Source: Alphaproteobacteria bacterium AO1-B | GTDB lineage: Bacteria; Pseudomonadota; Alphaproteobacteria; Rhizobiales; Stappiaceae | Assembly (NCBI GenBank): GCA_001890945.1 | Contig: MLAX01000001.1 | Coordinates: 992,001 to 1,056,000 of the forward strand | Direction of reading: 5' to 3' | DNA length: 64,000 bases | Part shown: positions 52,301-59,762 of the stretch, piece after piece | Numbering within the stretch: the stretch's first letter is position 1 | Layout: each line of letters begins with the position of its first letter | Program-made: the position numbers and the translations under genes | Notes under the pieces: generated by a model | Databases searched by the model: none | The model's input: the letters and a program-made list of their open reading frames with translations, nothing else | Told to the model about the DNA's origin: nothing

Positions 52301-52762
52301 ATCATTCCATTTGGCATCGTCGGTGCAATTGTCGGCCATTACCTGATGGGCTTTAAGCTCACCATTCTCAGCATGATCGGTTTGCTCGGACTTGCCGGGA
52401 TCCTGGTCAACAACTCGATCATTTTGGTCGCTCGTTTCGAGGAACGGCGCAAGAGTGGCGAAGACCTGGATTCAGCTGCAATCAGTTCAAGTTGCGACCG
52501 TCTGCGGGCCGTGTTGTTGACCTCAATGACCACCATCGGCGGGTTGTTGCCGCTGATGTTTGAGACCAGCTTGCAGGCTCAGTTCCTGTTGCCCATGGCC
52601 ATCACGATCGTGTTCGGTTTGGCAACGGCAACAGCGCTGGTTTTGGTGCTGGTGCCAGCTCTCCTGAAGATTGGCGACGATATCGCCGGTCTTATCCATC
52701 TGCGCCAGAGGCCCATGCCACCATCTGCTGGGACCGGACGTGGATTGACTCCCGCCGAGTAG
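49352..52762 (+). CDS. RND family efflux permease
   Basis: 1136 residues, an AcrB-type inner-membrane proton antiporter. LVRHPNAANLIMAIMVLFG is the first helix, and DSISVSVAWPGASAEDV and TDGVATLALRGPF belong to the periplasmic porter domain. The TM4 block ALIMMLGVIVDDAIVVGEH carries the conserved Asp pair, and TM10 ends the second half (ILSMIGLLGLAGILVNNSI). Some longer loops (about 490-600) distinguish it from AcrB and fit a family common in Rhizobiales. It exports drugs, metals or lipids; the substrate is unknown. Starts in the preceding stop codon (TAATG). Confidence 0.94.
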   Translation: MGDDMARPMEPRGIMEVLVRHPNAANLIMAIMVLFGAYGLAKLNTQFFPTVKIDSISVSVAWPGASAEDVSSNILEVIEPELRFIDGMKELTSYGREGSASVRMEFFEGTDMQKALSDVEQAVSAVTTLPVDSETPVVSAANFTDGVATLALRGPFPEQALKVFARQMRDDLLARGIDKVELKGYRSPEYLVEIPERELRRLDLTVSDVATQIAGNTVDLPAGNLDGGVERQIRALSEDRSPEAVGRVEVKSFASGEKTKVEDIGTVVRDFDESENQGFSQGARAIELDILRAETTDTLKAAQIVDDYLAEITPQLPQSLEILKYDVRADAVKGRINLLVENGLTGLVLVVGILFLFLNARIALWVAAGIPVAMMTTLGIMWLMGESINMISMFALIMMLGVIVDDAIVVGEHTATRQAMGDSPEDAAVNGATTMLAPIFAASLTTIAAFVPILLISDVLGQIMGTLPVVVVAVVIASLIECFMILPGHLSHALGSRPRWNWWRVVLLAGAPALFLSALVNQPDMSVPPFLDVIDDPLRALKNTVGLVPFEAIVVAVCFTLAVGFEAFLSVMRRSRAGSRRSGQPSWFRRGFDAGFNWVRDYPFHAFVKVAVNWRYVTFAVAVAAMVLAVGLVRGGRVGFTFFPSPEAENLTASIFFHAGIPEDQAIAGIIKIEDALKKAEAELTGGAGSSLVVATYATLGVAGNNRGDNVANITVQLSRSEERTVRTPAIVNAWRVAVPEIPGISRVAIAERRGGPPGRDLDIRLTGASLQDLKAAARELQQELSAFPGTSGVEDDLPYGKPELLVELTPRGRALGFTVESAARQIRNAFEGNIARRFAEGDEEVTVRVRQQIDVDGTAALRQLSLRTPGGEFVPLTEVVNLTDAQGFSVILRRDGKTVVSVVADIDSTVTSNNQIIAELQEAFLPNLARSYGLEYSFAGRAEEQANAFSELLTGVLMAIAGIYIILAAIFGSYSRPLVVMSIIPFGIVGAIVGHYLMGFKLTILSMIGLLGLAGILVNNSIILVARFEERRKSGEDLDSAAISSSCDRLRAVLLTSMTTIGGLLPLMFETSLQAQFLLPMAITIVFGLATATALVLVLVPALLKIGDDIAGLIHLRQRPMPPSAGTGRGLTPAE

Positions 52763-52764
52763 TG

Positions 52765-53406
52765 TCAATTCCCGGCTGCGAACTCTGCAACGGCTTGAGC
52801 GGCAGCGTGGATGTTGCCATCAAGCGTTGCGGGCGATTTGCCACGCGGACCAAAGTCGTGGTTGCCGTCTTCCAGATACCTGAGCGCGACAGCATCGGGC
52901 AGAGTGATGGCATCAATTTCCGCCTGATTGCCAAAGGGATCGCGATCTCCCTGCAGAATTAGTACCGGGCGCTTGGCGTCCTGAAGAGCGGAAAGTCGCC
53001 ATTCGGCATCCGGCTTGCCTGTGGGATGGAACGGATAACCGAAACAGCAGACACCCTTAACCCGGGCGGGCAGGGAACCGCCACCGGACAACATGGCAGC
53101 CACCCGACCGCCCATGGATTTTCCGCCTACCAGAAGCGGTCCTTCTGCTTCACTCATCAGCTTCTGCAGGGCAGTTTGGAACTCACCGATCAGCTTGTCG
53201 GCTTTCGGCGGTGGTTTCTTTGGGCCGCCAGTTCTGCGGCCAGCCATGTAAGCAAATTCGAACCGTGCACTCGCAATCCTGTTTTCGGCGAGCGCACCTG
53301 CAAGCTTCTCCATGAACGTGGAATCCATCGGCGCGCCGGCCCCATGTGCCAGGAGTAGTGTTGCCACGGGGTCTGTGTCCGGCCGGGTCCAAAGAAAATT
53401 AGCCAT
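52765..53406 (-). CDS. Alpha/beta hydrolase family protein (KANL3/Tex30-like)
   Basis: 213 residues. TLLLAHGAGAPMDSTFMEKLA gives the oxyanion region, GKSMGGRVAAML holds the nucleophile serine (GxSxG), LILQGDRDPFG carries the acid and GNHDFGP the histidine of the triad. This small alpha/beta-hydrolase class (dienelactone hydrolase-like) has no fixed substrate. It is convergent with the RND permease, with 2 bp between the stops, and its start faces the sterol-desaturase gene. Confidence 0.9.
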   Translation of the reverse strand: MANFLWTRPDTDPVATLLLAHGAGAPMDSTFMEKLAGALAENRIASARFEFAYMAGRRTGGPKKPPPKADKLIGEFQTALQKLMSEAEGPLLVGGKSMGGRVAAMLSGGGSLPARVKGVCCFGYPFHPTGKPDAEWRLSALQDAKRPVLILQGDRDPFGNQAEIDAITLPDAVALRYLEDGNHDFGPRGKSPATLDGNIHAAAQAVAEFAAGN

Positions 53407-53500
53407 GGTTTTGTCTGCTGTGCCGCGCGAATGTGAATTGCTGGAAATCGTGTCCGTGCACTACATATGCTCGGCAAGGAAAGCAAGTCAGGGATGCGAG

Positions 53501-54349
53501 GTGCAGGTGGAGACGGCTGGATTACTGGAAGGTCTGGATACGAACACAATCCGGCTGGCCTGTTTTGCGGGAATATTTGGCTTTATGGCGGCTATTGAAT
53601 TCGCATTGCCAAAGCGGGAGCAACCACTCGGGCGGAGCAAACGCTGGCCGACCAATTGGGCGCTCGTCGTTCTTGATGCAGCGTTGGTTCGGTTCATCTT
53701 TCCAATTGGTGGTGTTGGTTTGGCGATGCTGGCCTTCGACAATGGCTGGGGCCTGTTCGGCTGGCTCGGCTGGTCGGGCGTTGCGGCCTGGTTGCTGACC
53801 TTCGTTATTCTGGATCTTGCGGTCTGGTTCCAGCACTGGGCGTCTCACAAGGTGCCGCTGTTCTGGCGCATCCACCGGATGCACCACGCAGATGCTGAGG
53901 TCGATGTTTCCACCGCACTTCGGTTTCATCCGATTGAGATCCTGCTCTCGTTTGTCTGGAAAGGTGCGGTTATAGTCGCGCTCGGCGGACCGGTGGAAGC
54001 GGTGCTGGTTTTTGAAATCGTGTTGAATGGCGCAGCACTTTTCAATCATGCCAATGCCTCGCTCCCGGGATGGCTCGACCGAGTCATGAGAGTTGTCATC
54101 GTGACACCGGACATGCACCGGGTACATCATTCGGTTGAGCGCCGCGAGACGGACTCGAACTACGGTTTCAATCTTTCCGTATGGGATCGGATTTTCGGAA
54201 CCTATGTGCCGCAGCCTGAGCGGGGGCACGATGGCATGGAGCTCGGTCTTGGACCCGAACTCACGCCGAAAGCGCACAGTTTGCCGTTCAGTCTGGCTAT
54301 TCCGTTTCTGAGGTCCAGACGGCGTCCCGAGACATCGGAAAGTCAGTAG
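53501..54349 (+). CDS. Sterol desaturase/fatty acid hydroxylase family protein
   Basis: About 282 residues from GTG 53501, the start being uncertain (GTG 53507 or ATG 53405 also fit). Membrane helices near 10-30, 45-75 and 85-105, and the di-iron His clusters HWASHK, HRMHHADAEVDVS with LRFHP, and HRVHHSVERRETDSNYGFNLSVWDRIFGT. It should hydroxylate or desaturate a lipid in the inner membrane, for example an ornithine lipid or carotenoid; the target is unknown. Its 3' end overlaps the convergent binding-protein gene by seven bases. Confidence 0.88.
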   Translation: MQVETAGLLEGLDTNTIRLACFAGIFGFMAAIEFALPKREQPLGRSKRWPTNWALVVLDAALVRFIFPIGGVGLAMLAFDNGWGLFGWLGWSGVAAWLLTFVILDLAVWFQHWASHKVPLFWRIHRMHHADAEVDVSTALRFHPIEILLSFVWKGAVIVALGGPVEAVLVFEIVLNGAALFNHANASLPGWLDRVMRVVIVTPDMHRVHHSVERRETDSNYGFNLSVWDRIFGTYVPQPERGHDGMELGLGPELTPKAHSLPFSLAIPFLRSRRRPETSESQ

Positions 54350-55215
54350 AAACTGAGCGGAAAGTAACGCAGATACAGTTCCTGATAGACGCCCTTTTGG
54401 TGCAGCTGCCTTAGGGCATAGTTCAATGCTGCGGCCCGCTCGGTATCACCGCTCCGCGTAGCAATCGCCATACCCTCCCCAAAGTAACCCGGCTCCAACC
54501 AGGGACCACCGGCAAAGCGGCAGCAGTTTTCTGCGGCCGGGCTGCGCAGCCAGAACGAGAGACTGAGACCGTCACCAAAATGAGCATCTGCCGTCCCATT
54601 CTTCACAGCTTCTCTCGCTTCTGCAGTAGACGGGAAGTTCAGGATGTCGGCGTTGGGCCAGAACTTCCGTGCAAAGGCTTCGTAACGGGTTCCGGCTTGG
54701 ACCGCGACTGTTTGGCCGGGTTCGGGAGCATCGCCGAAGTCGTTATCCGCTGAGTTTGAAACGATCACACGGGCCGGCAGTTTCATGTAATCGTCGGTGA
54801 ATGTCAGATCGCGGGCCTGCGGCGAATACCGGGAAAGGCCTGAGATGATTGCGTCTCCCTCTTCCTCCTCCAAGGCCGGGATCAAGACCTCAAAGTCCTT
54901 TATTTTCAACGCACAGGAGATTGCGAGCTCCTGACATAGGGCACGGGACAAGTCGATGTTGAACCCTGTCAAGCGGCCTTGCGGATCGCGGAACACAAAG
55001 GGCGGGAAGTTGTCCGTTGCAAGAAACTGGATTGTGTCCGGGATGTTGTTCGGCCGGTCAAAAACAGCTTTGTGATCCCAGAAATTTGGAACGATGATTT
55101 CCGGTTGATCTGCCCGAGCTAAATCAGAAGTTGCAACCATAGCGATTATAGTTAATAGTAATGCAACTAAAAATACGAAAGTAACACCAAATACCCGTTT
55201 GCCGGGGGGCAGCAA
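54343..55215 (-). CDS. Periplasmic amino-acid-type solute-binding protein
   Basis: About 290 residues. After a hydrophobic signal (about 8-37, VFGVTFVFLVALLLTIIAM), the mature part has IQFLATDNFPPFVFRDPQGRL, GFNIDLSRALCQELAI, IPALEEEEGDAIISGLS and the closing LNYALRQLHQKGVYQELYLRYFP, the SBP family 3 pattern. No permease or ATPase gene lies nearby, so it may serve a distant transporter or act as a sensor. No ATG is available upstream: the frame runs to a GTG (55326) inside the divergent glycosyltransferase. I used TTG 55215 with low confidence on that boundary. Confidence 0.72.
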   Translation of the reverse strand: MLPPGKRVFGVTFVFLVALLLTIIAMVATSDLARADQPEIIVPNFWDHKAVFDRPNNIPDTIQFLATDNFPPFVFRDPQGRLTGFNIDLSRALCQELAISCALKIKDFEVLIPALEEEEGDAIISGLSRYSPQARDLTFTDDYMKLPARVIVSNSADNDFGDAPEPGQTVAVQAGTRYEAFARKFWPNADILNFPSTAEAREAVKNGTADAHFGDGLSLSFWLRSPAAENCCRFAGGPWLEPGYFGEGMAIATRSGDTERAAALNYALRQLHQKGVYQELYLRYFPLSFY

Positions 55216-55283
55216 CTCAGCTTCGTTTATTGATGATCCCCTACGGCAGAAGTGCGTGTATCGAGTATGCGGGGGGAACGGAA

Positions 55284-57137
55284 ATGCAGGACAGTCTGCC
55301 GGGTGTTCTTGAAATCCTGTTGTCACGTGGCGTTCCCCGATCGGTTTTAACAGCGGCTCATGACGCGGCCCAAGTTCATGACGTCCCGTTCGAAGAGTAT
55401 CTGCTTCGCCACGCCATTGTCACTACGGAGTGTCTTTACAGCGCCTTTGCAGAACTCTGCAATCTACCGTTTTTGCCCGAAAACGGATTTCGGTTGCGCA
55501 CCTTGAACGATCGGCCGTTGGCCATAGGGGAGGCGGAGTTCGGCCCGACCCTTCTATCGCTTTACAGAAATCAGGCGCTTTATGCGATCGCTCCGGAGCC
55601 CGGACAGTTTCTCGCTGTCCGCCGCCATTTGGAACGCCATCCGGTGCTTGCCAAACAAATCAGGATTACGACCCCCGCCGCAATCGAATATGCGTCCCAT
55701 GTATCCAATTCACCGGCCGGAGAATTGGAAATCCGGTTTCCGTCCTATTCGGCGCGGCATATCCGGTTGCCGGCGGTCCTTTTGATCCTGTGTTTTCTTG
55801 CTGTCTTTGTGCTGGGTGTCAGCCAGATGATTTCCGGGGCTTTGTTGTTTGTTGTAACCGGCGTCGTTTCGCTGGCCTGTTTGGGAGCCGGGATCATCCG
55901 CTTTGTCTGCGCACAGTCTTCTCAAGAGGAAGACTTGGTCTACCATTTGCCGGAACCCTTAAGCTCCGGGCTGATCATTTGGCCGAGATATACGGTTCTT
56001 GTTCCGCTCTATAGGGAAGCAGGTGTTGTTCCGGATCTACTACGGGCCTTAAATGCGCTGAATTATCCGCGCGACCGGCTGCAGGTCCTCCTCCTGATGG
56101 AAACAGACGACCTTGAAACCGCGGCAGCCCTTCCTGAAGATCTGCCGTCTCACATCGAAGCCTTGGTGGTGCCGGACGGGACACCCCGGACGAAACCACG
56201 CGCGTTGGACTACGGTCTGGCAGCAGCCACCGGAACTTATGTGACTGTCTTCGATGCGGAAGACCGGCCGGACCCTGACCAGCTGAAGAAGGCTGCTTTC
56301 CTGTTTGCTAGAGGACCGGCCGAGCTCGCTTGCCTGCAGGCGCGATTGCTTGTCGATAACGCCAACGAGACCTTCATCTCCCGCCAGTTCGCGCTTGAAT
56401 ATGCCTGCTTGTTCGACCAGTTGTTGCCGTGGTTGTTCAGGCATCGTTGGCCGTTTCCGCTGGGTGGGACCTCCAACCACTTCCGCATCAGTGCATTACA
56501 TGCTGTTGGTGGGTGGGACCGGTACAACGTGACCGAAGACGCTGATCTCGGCGTCCGGCTCGAACGGCTGGGGTTCCGGCTCGGTGTCTTGCCGTGTCAG
56601 ACATTGGAAGAAGCGCCGGTTACCTTGAGGGCTTGGCTCGCCCAGCGCGCCCGCTGGCACAAAGGGTGGCTGCAGACAATTTTCGTTCATGCCCGATCAC
56701 CGAGACGGCTACTGAGCGATCTGGGAGCGGTCAGAACAGCCGTTTTGGCGGCATTGTTCCTCGGCACTTTTCTCTTGATCGCACTACATCCGGTTTTCTT
56801 GGTTCTCCTGACCGGCACTCTCCTTGGGTATTACGACCATACTTATTTCTTCGGCAATATTGTGCTGACCGTGATGTTTGTATCAGGTGCGGCCGCTGGC
56901 TATGCGGGCGCTTTGTTTGCTTTGTGGACAGGTGCCCGCAGGCGCGGGCATGGCATCCGGTTGCTCGACGCACCGGGCGTCTTGATCTACTGGATGTTTG
57001 CGGGTCTCGCTTTTTACAGAGCCGTCTGGGAATTGGCCTCAGCACCTTACCGTTGGAACAAGACGGAACATGGTGTATCGCGTCAACGAACCTCTTTGAC
57101 CGATTGGAAAACGGCGCCCGAAGCGGAACTAAAATAG
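55284..57137 (+). CDS. GT2 glycosyltransferase with GspE-type N-terminal domain (XagB-like)
   Basis: 617 residues. The N-terminus (about 1-85; GVLEILLSRGVPRSVLTAAHDAA, then LRHAIVTTECLYSAFAELCNLPFL) resembles the type II secretion GspE/MshE N-domain, a nucleotide or c-di-GMP binding fold. Two membrane helices (about 155-200) follow, then the GT2 catalytic domain with VFDAEDRPDPD, TEDADLGVRLE and QRARWHKGW (the QxxRW motif), and C-terminal helices (480-590). It is a processive polysaccharide synthase, as in the XagB exopolysaccharide proteins. I chose ATG 55284, which has GGGGGGAA upstream, over ATG 55233. No partner genes are next to it. Confidence 0.88.
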   Translation: MQDSLPGVLEILLSRGVPRSVLTAAHDAAQVHDVPFEEYLLRHAIVTTECLYSAFAELCNLPFLPENGFRLRTLNDRPLAIGEAEFGPTLLSLYRNQALYAIAPEPGQFLAVRRHLERHPVLAKQIRITTPAAIEYASHVSNSPAGELEIRFPSYSARHIRLPAVLLILCFLAVFVLGVSQMISGALLFVVTGVVSLACLGAGIIRFVCAQSSQEEDLVYHLPEPLSSGLIIWPRYTVLVPLYREAGVVPDLLRALNALNYPRDRLQVLLLMETDDLETAAALPEDLPSHIEALVVPDGTPRTKPRALDYGLAAATGTYVTVFDAEDRPDPDQLKKAAFLFARGPAELACLQARLLVDNANETFISRQFALEYACLFDQLLPWLFRHRWPFPLGGTSNHFRISALHAVGGWDRYNVTEDADLGVRLERLGFRLGVLPCQTLEEAPVTLRAWLAQRARWHKGWLQTIFVHARSPRRLLSDLGAVRTAVLAALFLGTFLLIALHPVFLVLLTGTLLGYYDHTYFFGNIVLTVMFVSGAAAGYAGALFALWTGARRRGHGIRLLDAPGVLIYWMFAGLAFYRAVWELASAPYRWNKTEHGVSRQRTSLTDWKTAPEAELK

Positions 57138-57267
57138 GCATTATCCTTGTTGCGAAGCGTAATCATCCCATTTTCTTGAAAAATCGAAAACTGCTGATCT
57201 CTTTCCCCTCTGGCTTATGAGGCAGTTGAAGGCCATATTTCCGTTTGCAACTGAATTTAAGGGAAGA

Positions 57268-58089
57268 ATGGCAGTGCCGAAGTCGTACTATGCGCCCACA
57301 GGCGGACATCCAGGGCAGGAAACACTCTTGACTGAAAGGGCCGTCTTTACAGACGCCTATGCCGTCATTCCGCGCCGGACCATGCGCGATATCGTAACCA
57401 GCTATCTGCCATTTTGGGATGAGACGCGTCTTTGGGTCCTGTCCCGCCCATTGTCCGGGTTTGCCGAGACCTTTTCGCAGTACATCATGGAAGTTTCACC
57501 CGGTGGCGGTTCAGAGCGCCCGGAAACGGACCCCGATGCTGAAGGTGTTCTTTTTGTTGTGGAGGGCGAGGCCGTTCTGACTGTCGAGGGAACGCGCCAT
57601 GAATTGCGCGCCGGGAGTTATGCCTTCCTGCCGCCCGAGACGGATTGGACCTTCAAGAATGAAAGCACCAATCCAGTGCGCTTTCACTGGGTACGCAAAT
57701 CCTATGAAGCTGTCGACGGTCTGGATTTCCCTGAGGTCTTTGTGACCCATGAAGACGATGTCGCGCCAATAGAGATGCCGGGAACGGACGGCAAGTGGGC
57801 AACGACCCGGTTCGTCGATCCCAAGGACTTGCGGCACGACATGCATGTCAACATCGTCACCTTCCAGCCGGGGGCGGTTATTCCCTTTGCCGAGACCCAT
57901 GTGATGGAGCACGGGCTTTATGTGCTCGAAGGCAAGGCGGTTTACCGGCTCAATCAGGATTGGGTCGAAGTGGAGGCCGGTGACTACATGTGGCTCCGGG
58001 CCTTTTGTCCTCAAGCCTGTTATGCCGGCGGCCCGGGGCCATTCCGGTACCTTCTCTACAAGGACGTCAATCGGCACATGGCGCTCTAA
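57268..58089 (+). CDS. allE: (S)-ureidoglycine aminohydrolase (AllE-type bicupin)
   Basis: 273 residues, two cupin repeats. Releases ammonia from (S)-ureidoglycine to give (S)-ureidoglycolate. The family N-terminus (KSYYAPTGGHPGQETLLTERA, then AVFTDAYAVIPRRTMRDI) and the metal-binding cupin EVSPGGGSERPETD are followed by the second cupin with PFAETHVMEHGLYVLEG, whose His and Glu hold the Mn site. ATG 57268 was chosen; the frame extends 17 codons upstream without a known N-terminus. First gene of the ureide cluster; the hairpins at 58108-58169 end it before the GAPDH-like gene. Confidence 0.92.
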   Translation: MAVPKSYYAPTGGHPGQETLLTERAVFTDAYAVIPRRTMRDIVTSYLPFWDETRLWVLSRPLSGFAETFSQYIMEVSPGGGSERPETDPDAEGVLFVVEGEAVLTVEGTRHELRAGSYAFLPPETDWTFKNESTNPVRFHWVRKSYEAVDGLDFPEVFVTHEDDVAPIEMPGTDGKWATTRFVDPKDLRHDMHVNIVTFQPGAVIPFAETHVMEHGLYVLEGKAVYRLNQDWVEVEAGDYMWLRAFCPQACYAGGPGPFRYLLYKDVNRHMAL

Positions 58090-58107
58090 ACATCTGCGTC
58101 AGACGGA

Positions 58108-58169
58108 ATGGGAAGAGGTAGGGCATTTGCCTGCCCTTTCCCATAATTGTCTCTAAGGACAATGTTTTT
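58108..58169 (+). terminator. Two-hairpin terminator after allE
   Basis: A long imperfect hairpin (ATGGGAA at 58108 with TTCCCAT at 58138) is followed by a second stem ATTGTC/GACAAT (58146-58163) and a TGTTTTT run. It separates allE from the next gene, so that gene probably has its own promoter. Confidence 0.7.
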
Positions 58170-58288
58170 CGAGACAGACAGCCGTGGATTGATAAAAGTA
58201 AGGCCGCGGTTCGGTTGCATTAGCCGGGCCGTATTAACCCGGCCATGCCGGGTGTTCCGGCTGCTCTTCATCATAGCGGATATGTAAC

Positions 58289-59272
58289 ATGCGGATCGTC
58301 ATCAACGGGTTCGGCCGTATTGGCCGGACTGTCTTGCGCCAAATACTGCGATTGCCAGCTGATCACTCCATTGATGTGGTGCAGATCAATGACATCGCCG
58401 CGCTCGAGACTTGCGCGTACCTCTTCAAGTACGACAGCGTCTTTGGTCCTTATCCGGGATCCGTTGAGCACATGGACGACAGCGTGATCGTGGACGGGCG
58501 TAAAATCCCGTTCACGTGTGCTCCGGACATTTCCGGGTTCGACCTGTCAGGTGTGGATGTGGTTATGGAATGCACCGGGCGGGCTGATACCAGAGATGTT
58601 GCGTCCCGGGGCCTCAAGGCCGGCGCCCGCAATGTGCTGATCTCCGGACCGTCTGCTGCTGCAGATGTGACCCTGGTACTCGGGGCGAATGAAGACCAGC
58701 TCGGCAGCCACACGATTGTGTCCAATGGGTCTTGCACAACAAACGCCTTGGCTCCGCTCTTACGCGGAATTGATAATGCGATCGGCATCGAAACCGGTCA
58801 CATGACGACGGTGCATTGTTACACCGGCAGTCAGCCGATGGTGGATGCGCCGCGCGGACCGCTGGAGCGCAGCCGCGCAGGCGGTGTGTCCATGGTTCCG
58901 ACGACCACCAGTGCGACCAAGCTCTTGGGCGTTGTGCTGCCGCAGCTCGACGGCAAGGTCAGTGGGGCCGCAGTACGGGTTCCGTCGATCAGTGTCTCGG
59001 CCATAGATGTTACGCTAACGTTGAAAGAGCCGCCAGAAGACGACGTCAACGCGCAGCTCCAGAAGATCTTTGACAGCAGTTCAATCGTCGGTTTTACAAA
59101 CGATCATGTCGTCTCGACCGATATGCGTGCCCGGCCGGAGTCTCTGGTAGTTGCTCTGCCGGAAACGGTTGCCGTTGGGGACCGTCAGGTCCGCATTTTT
59201 GGCTGGTACGACAATGAATGGGGCTTTTCCTGCCGGATGATCGACATGGCGCGCCTCATGGCGGCCCGGTAG
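58289..59272 (+). CDS. GAPDH-like dehydrogenase inside the ureide cluster
   Basis: 327 residues of the GAPDH fold: MRIVINGFGRIGRTVLRQI binds NAD; the catalytic Cys149 is in SNGSCTTNALAPLLRG, and His176 in TTVHCYTGSQ. SMVPTTTSATKLLGVVLPQL and WYDNEWGFSCRMIDM complete it. Two positions differ from the usual GAPDH (CTTNALAP for CTTNCLAP, HCYTG for HxYTG with a usual S/A). The gene is unlikely to be the main glycolytic enzyme given the ureide neighbours and lack of pgk or tpi; a role on another aldehyde is possible. Ribosome site is weak. Function unassigned. Confidence 0.88.
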   Translation: MRIVINGFGRIGRTVLRQILRLPADHSIDVVQINDIAALETCAYLFKYDSVFGPYPGSVEHMDDSVIVDGRKIPFTCAPDISGFDLSGVDVVMECTGRADTRDVASRGLKAGARNVLISGPSAAADVTLVLGANEDQLGSHTIVSNGSCTTNALAPLLRGIDNAIGIETGHMTTVHCYTGSQPMVDAPRGPLERSRAGGVSMVPTTTSATKLLGVVLPQLDGKVSGAAVRVPSISVSAIDVTLTLKEPPEDDVNAQLQKIFDSSSIVGFTNDHVVSTDMRARPESLVVALPETVAVGDRQVRIFGWYDNEWGFSCRMIDMARLMAAR

Positions 59273-59273
59273 A

Positions 59274-59762
59274 TCAAACCGCCTCAACGATCCAGGGCGT
59301 ATCGAACCAGTGTTCTTCAAGGTTCGCGCCATCCCCGATCCGGTCGACGACGATATAGCGGCCCGGTTTTTCGATTGGGGCAAGGACCCCGTGCCACGTG
59401 CCTCGGTGAAGGTTGATGGATTGCCCCGGCTGGGTGACAAAGGCTTTCAAATTGACCGGCGCGCCATCTTGGTCTTCGGCGACAATCACCAGCATCGGAA
59501 CACCGTCCAGTGGAACAAATGCCTGACTGCCGTCCGGGTGCCGCTCGACCATGTCGACCGTGTAGGGAAAGGTTCGCGCCTTGGCGTCAAAGAGGCTGAT
59601 CCCGGCGCGGCCGTTGCCAAAATCAACCTTTGCCAGATCATGATAGCGCCCGCACATGCCTTGGTTGATGATCTTGTCGGGCTCACCGGATACCTCGATC
59701 ACATCGCCATAGGCAGAAAAGGCCTCAGCTGTCAGAGGAGCGGGCGTCAATACAATGGTCAT
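59274..59762 (-). CDS. allA: Ureidoglycolate lyase
   Basis: 162 residues. Splits (S)-ureidoglycolate to glyoxylate and urea, the last step of allantoin breakdown here. TAEAFSAYGDVIEVSGEPDKIINQG is the family start, with MVERHPDGSQAFVPLDG and LHRGTWHGVLAPI as the cupin-like metal and substrate block. Its ATG overlaps the stop of the PuuE-UraD gene by four bases (59759-59762). It converges with the GAPDH-like gene, with one base between the stops. Confidence 0.95.
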   Translation of the reverse strand: MTIVLTPAPLTAEAFSAYGDVIEVSGEPDKIINQGMCGRYHDLAKVDFGNGRAGISLFDAKARTFPYTVDMVERHPDGSQAFVPLDGVPMLVIVAEDQDGAPVNLKAFVTQPGQSINLHRGTWHGVLAPIEKPGRYIVVDRIGDGANLEEHWFDTPWIVEAV

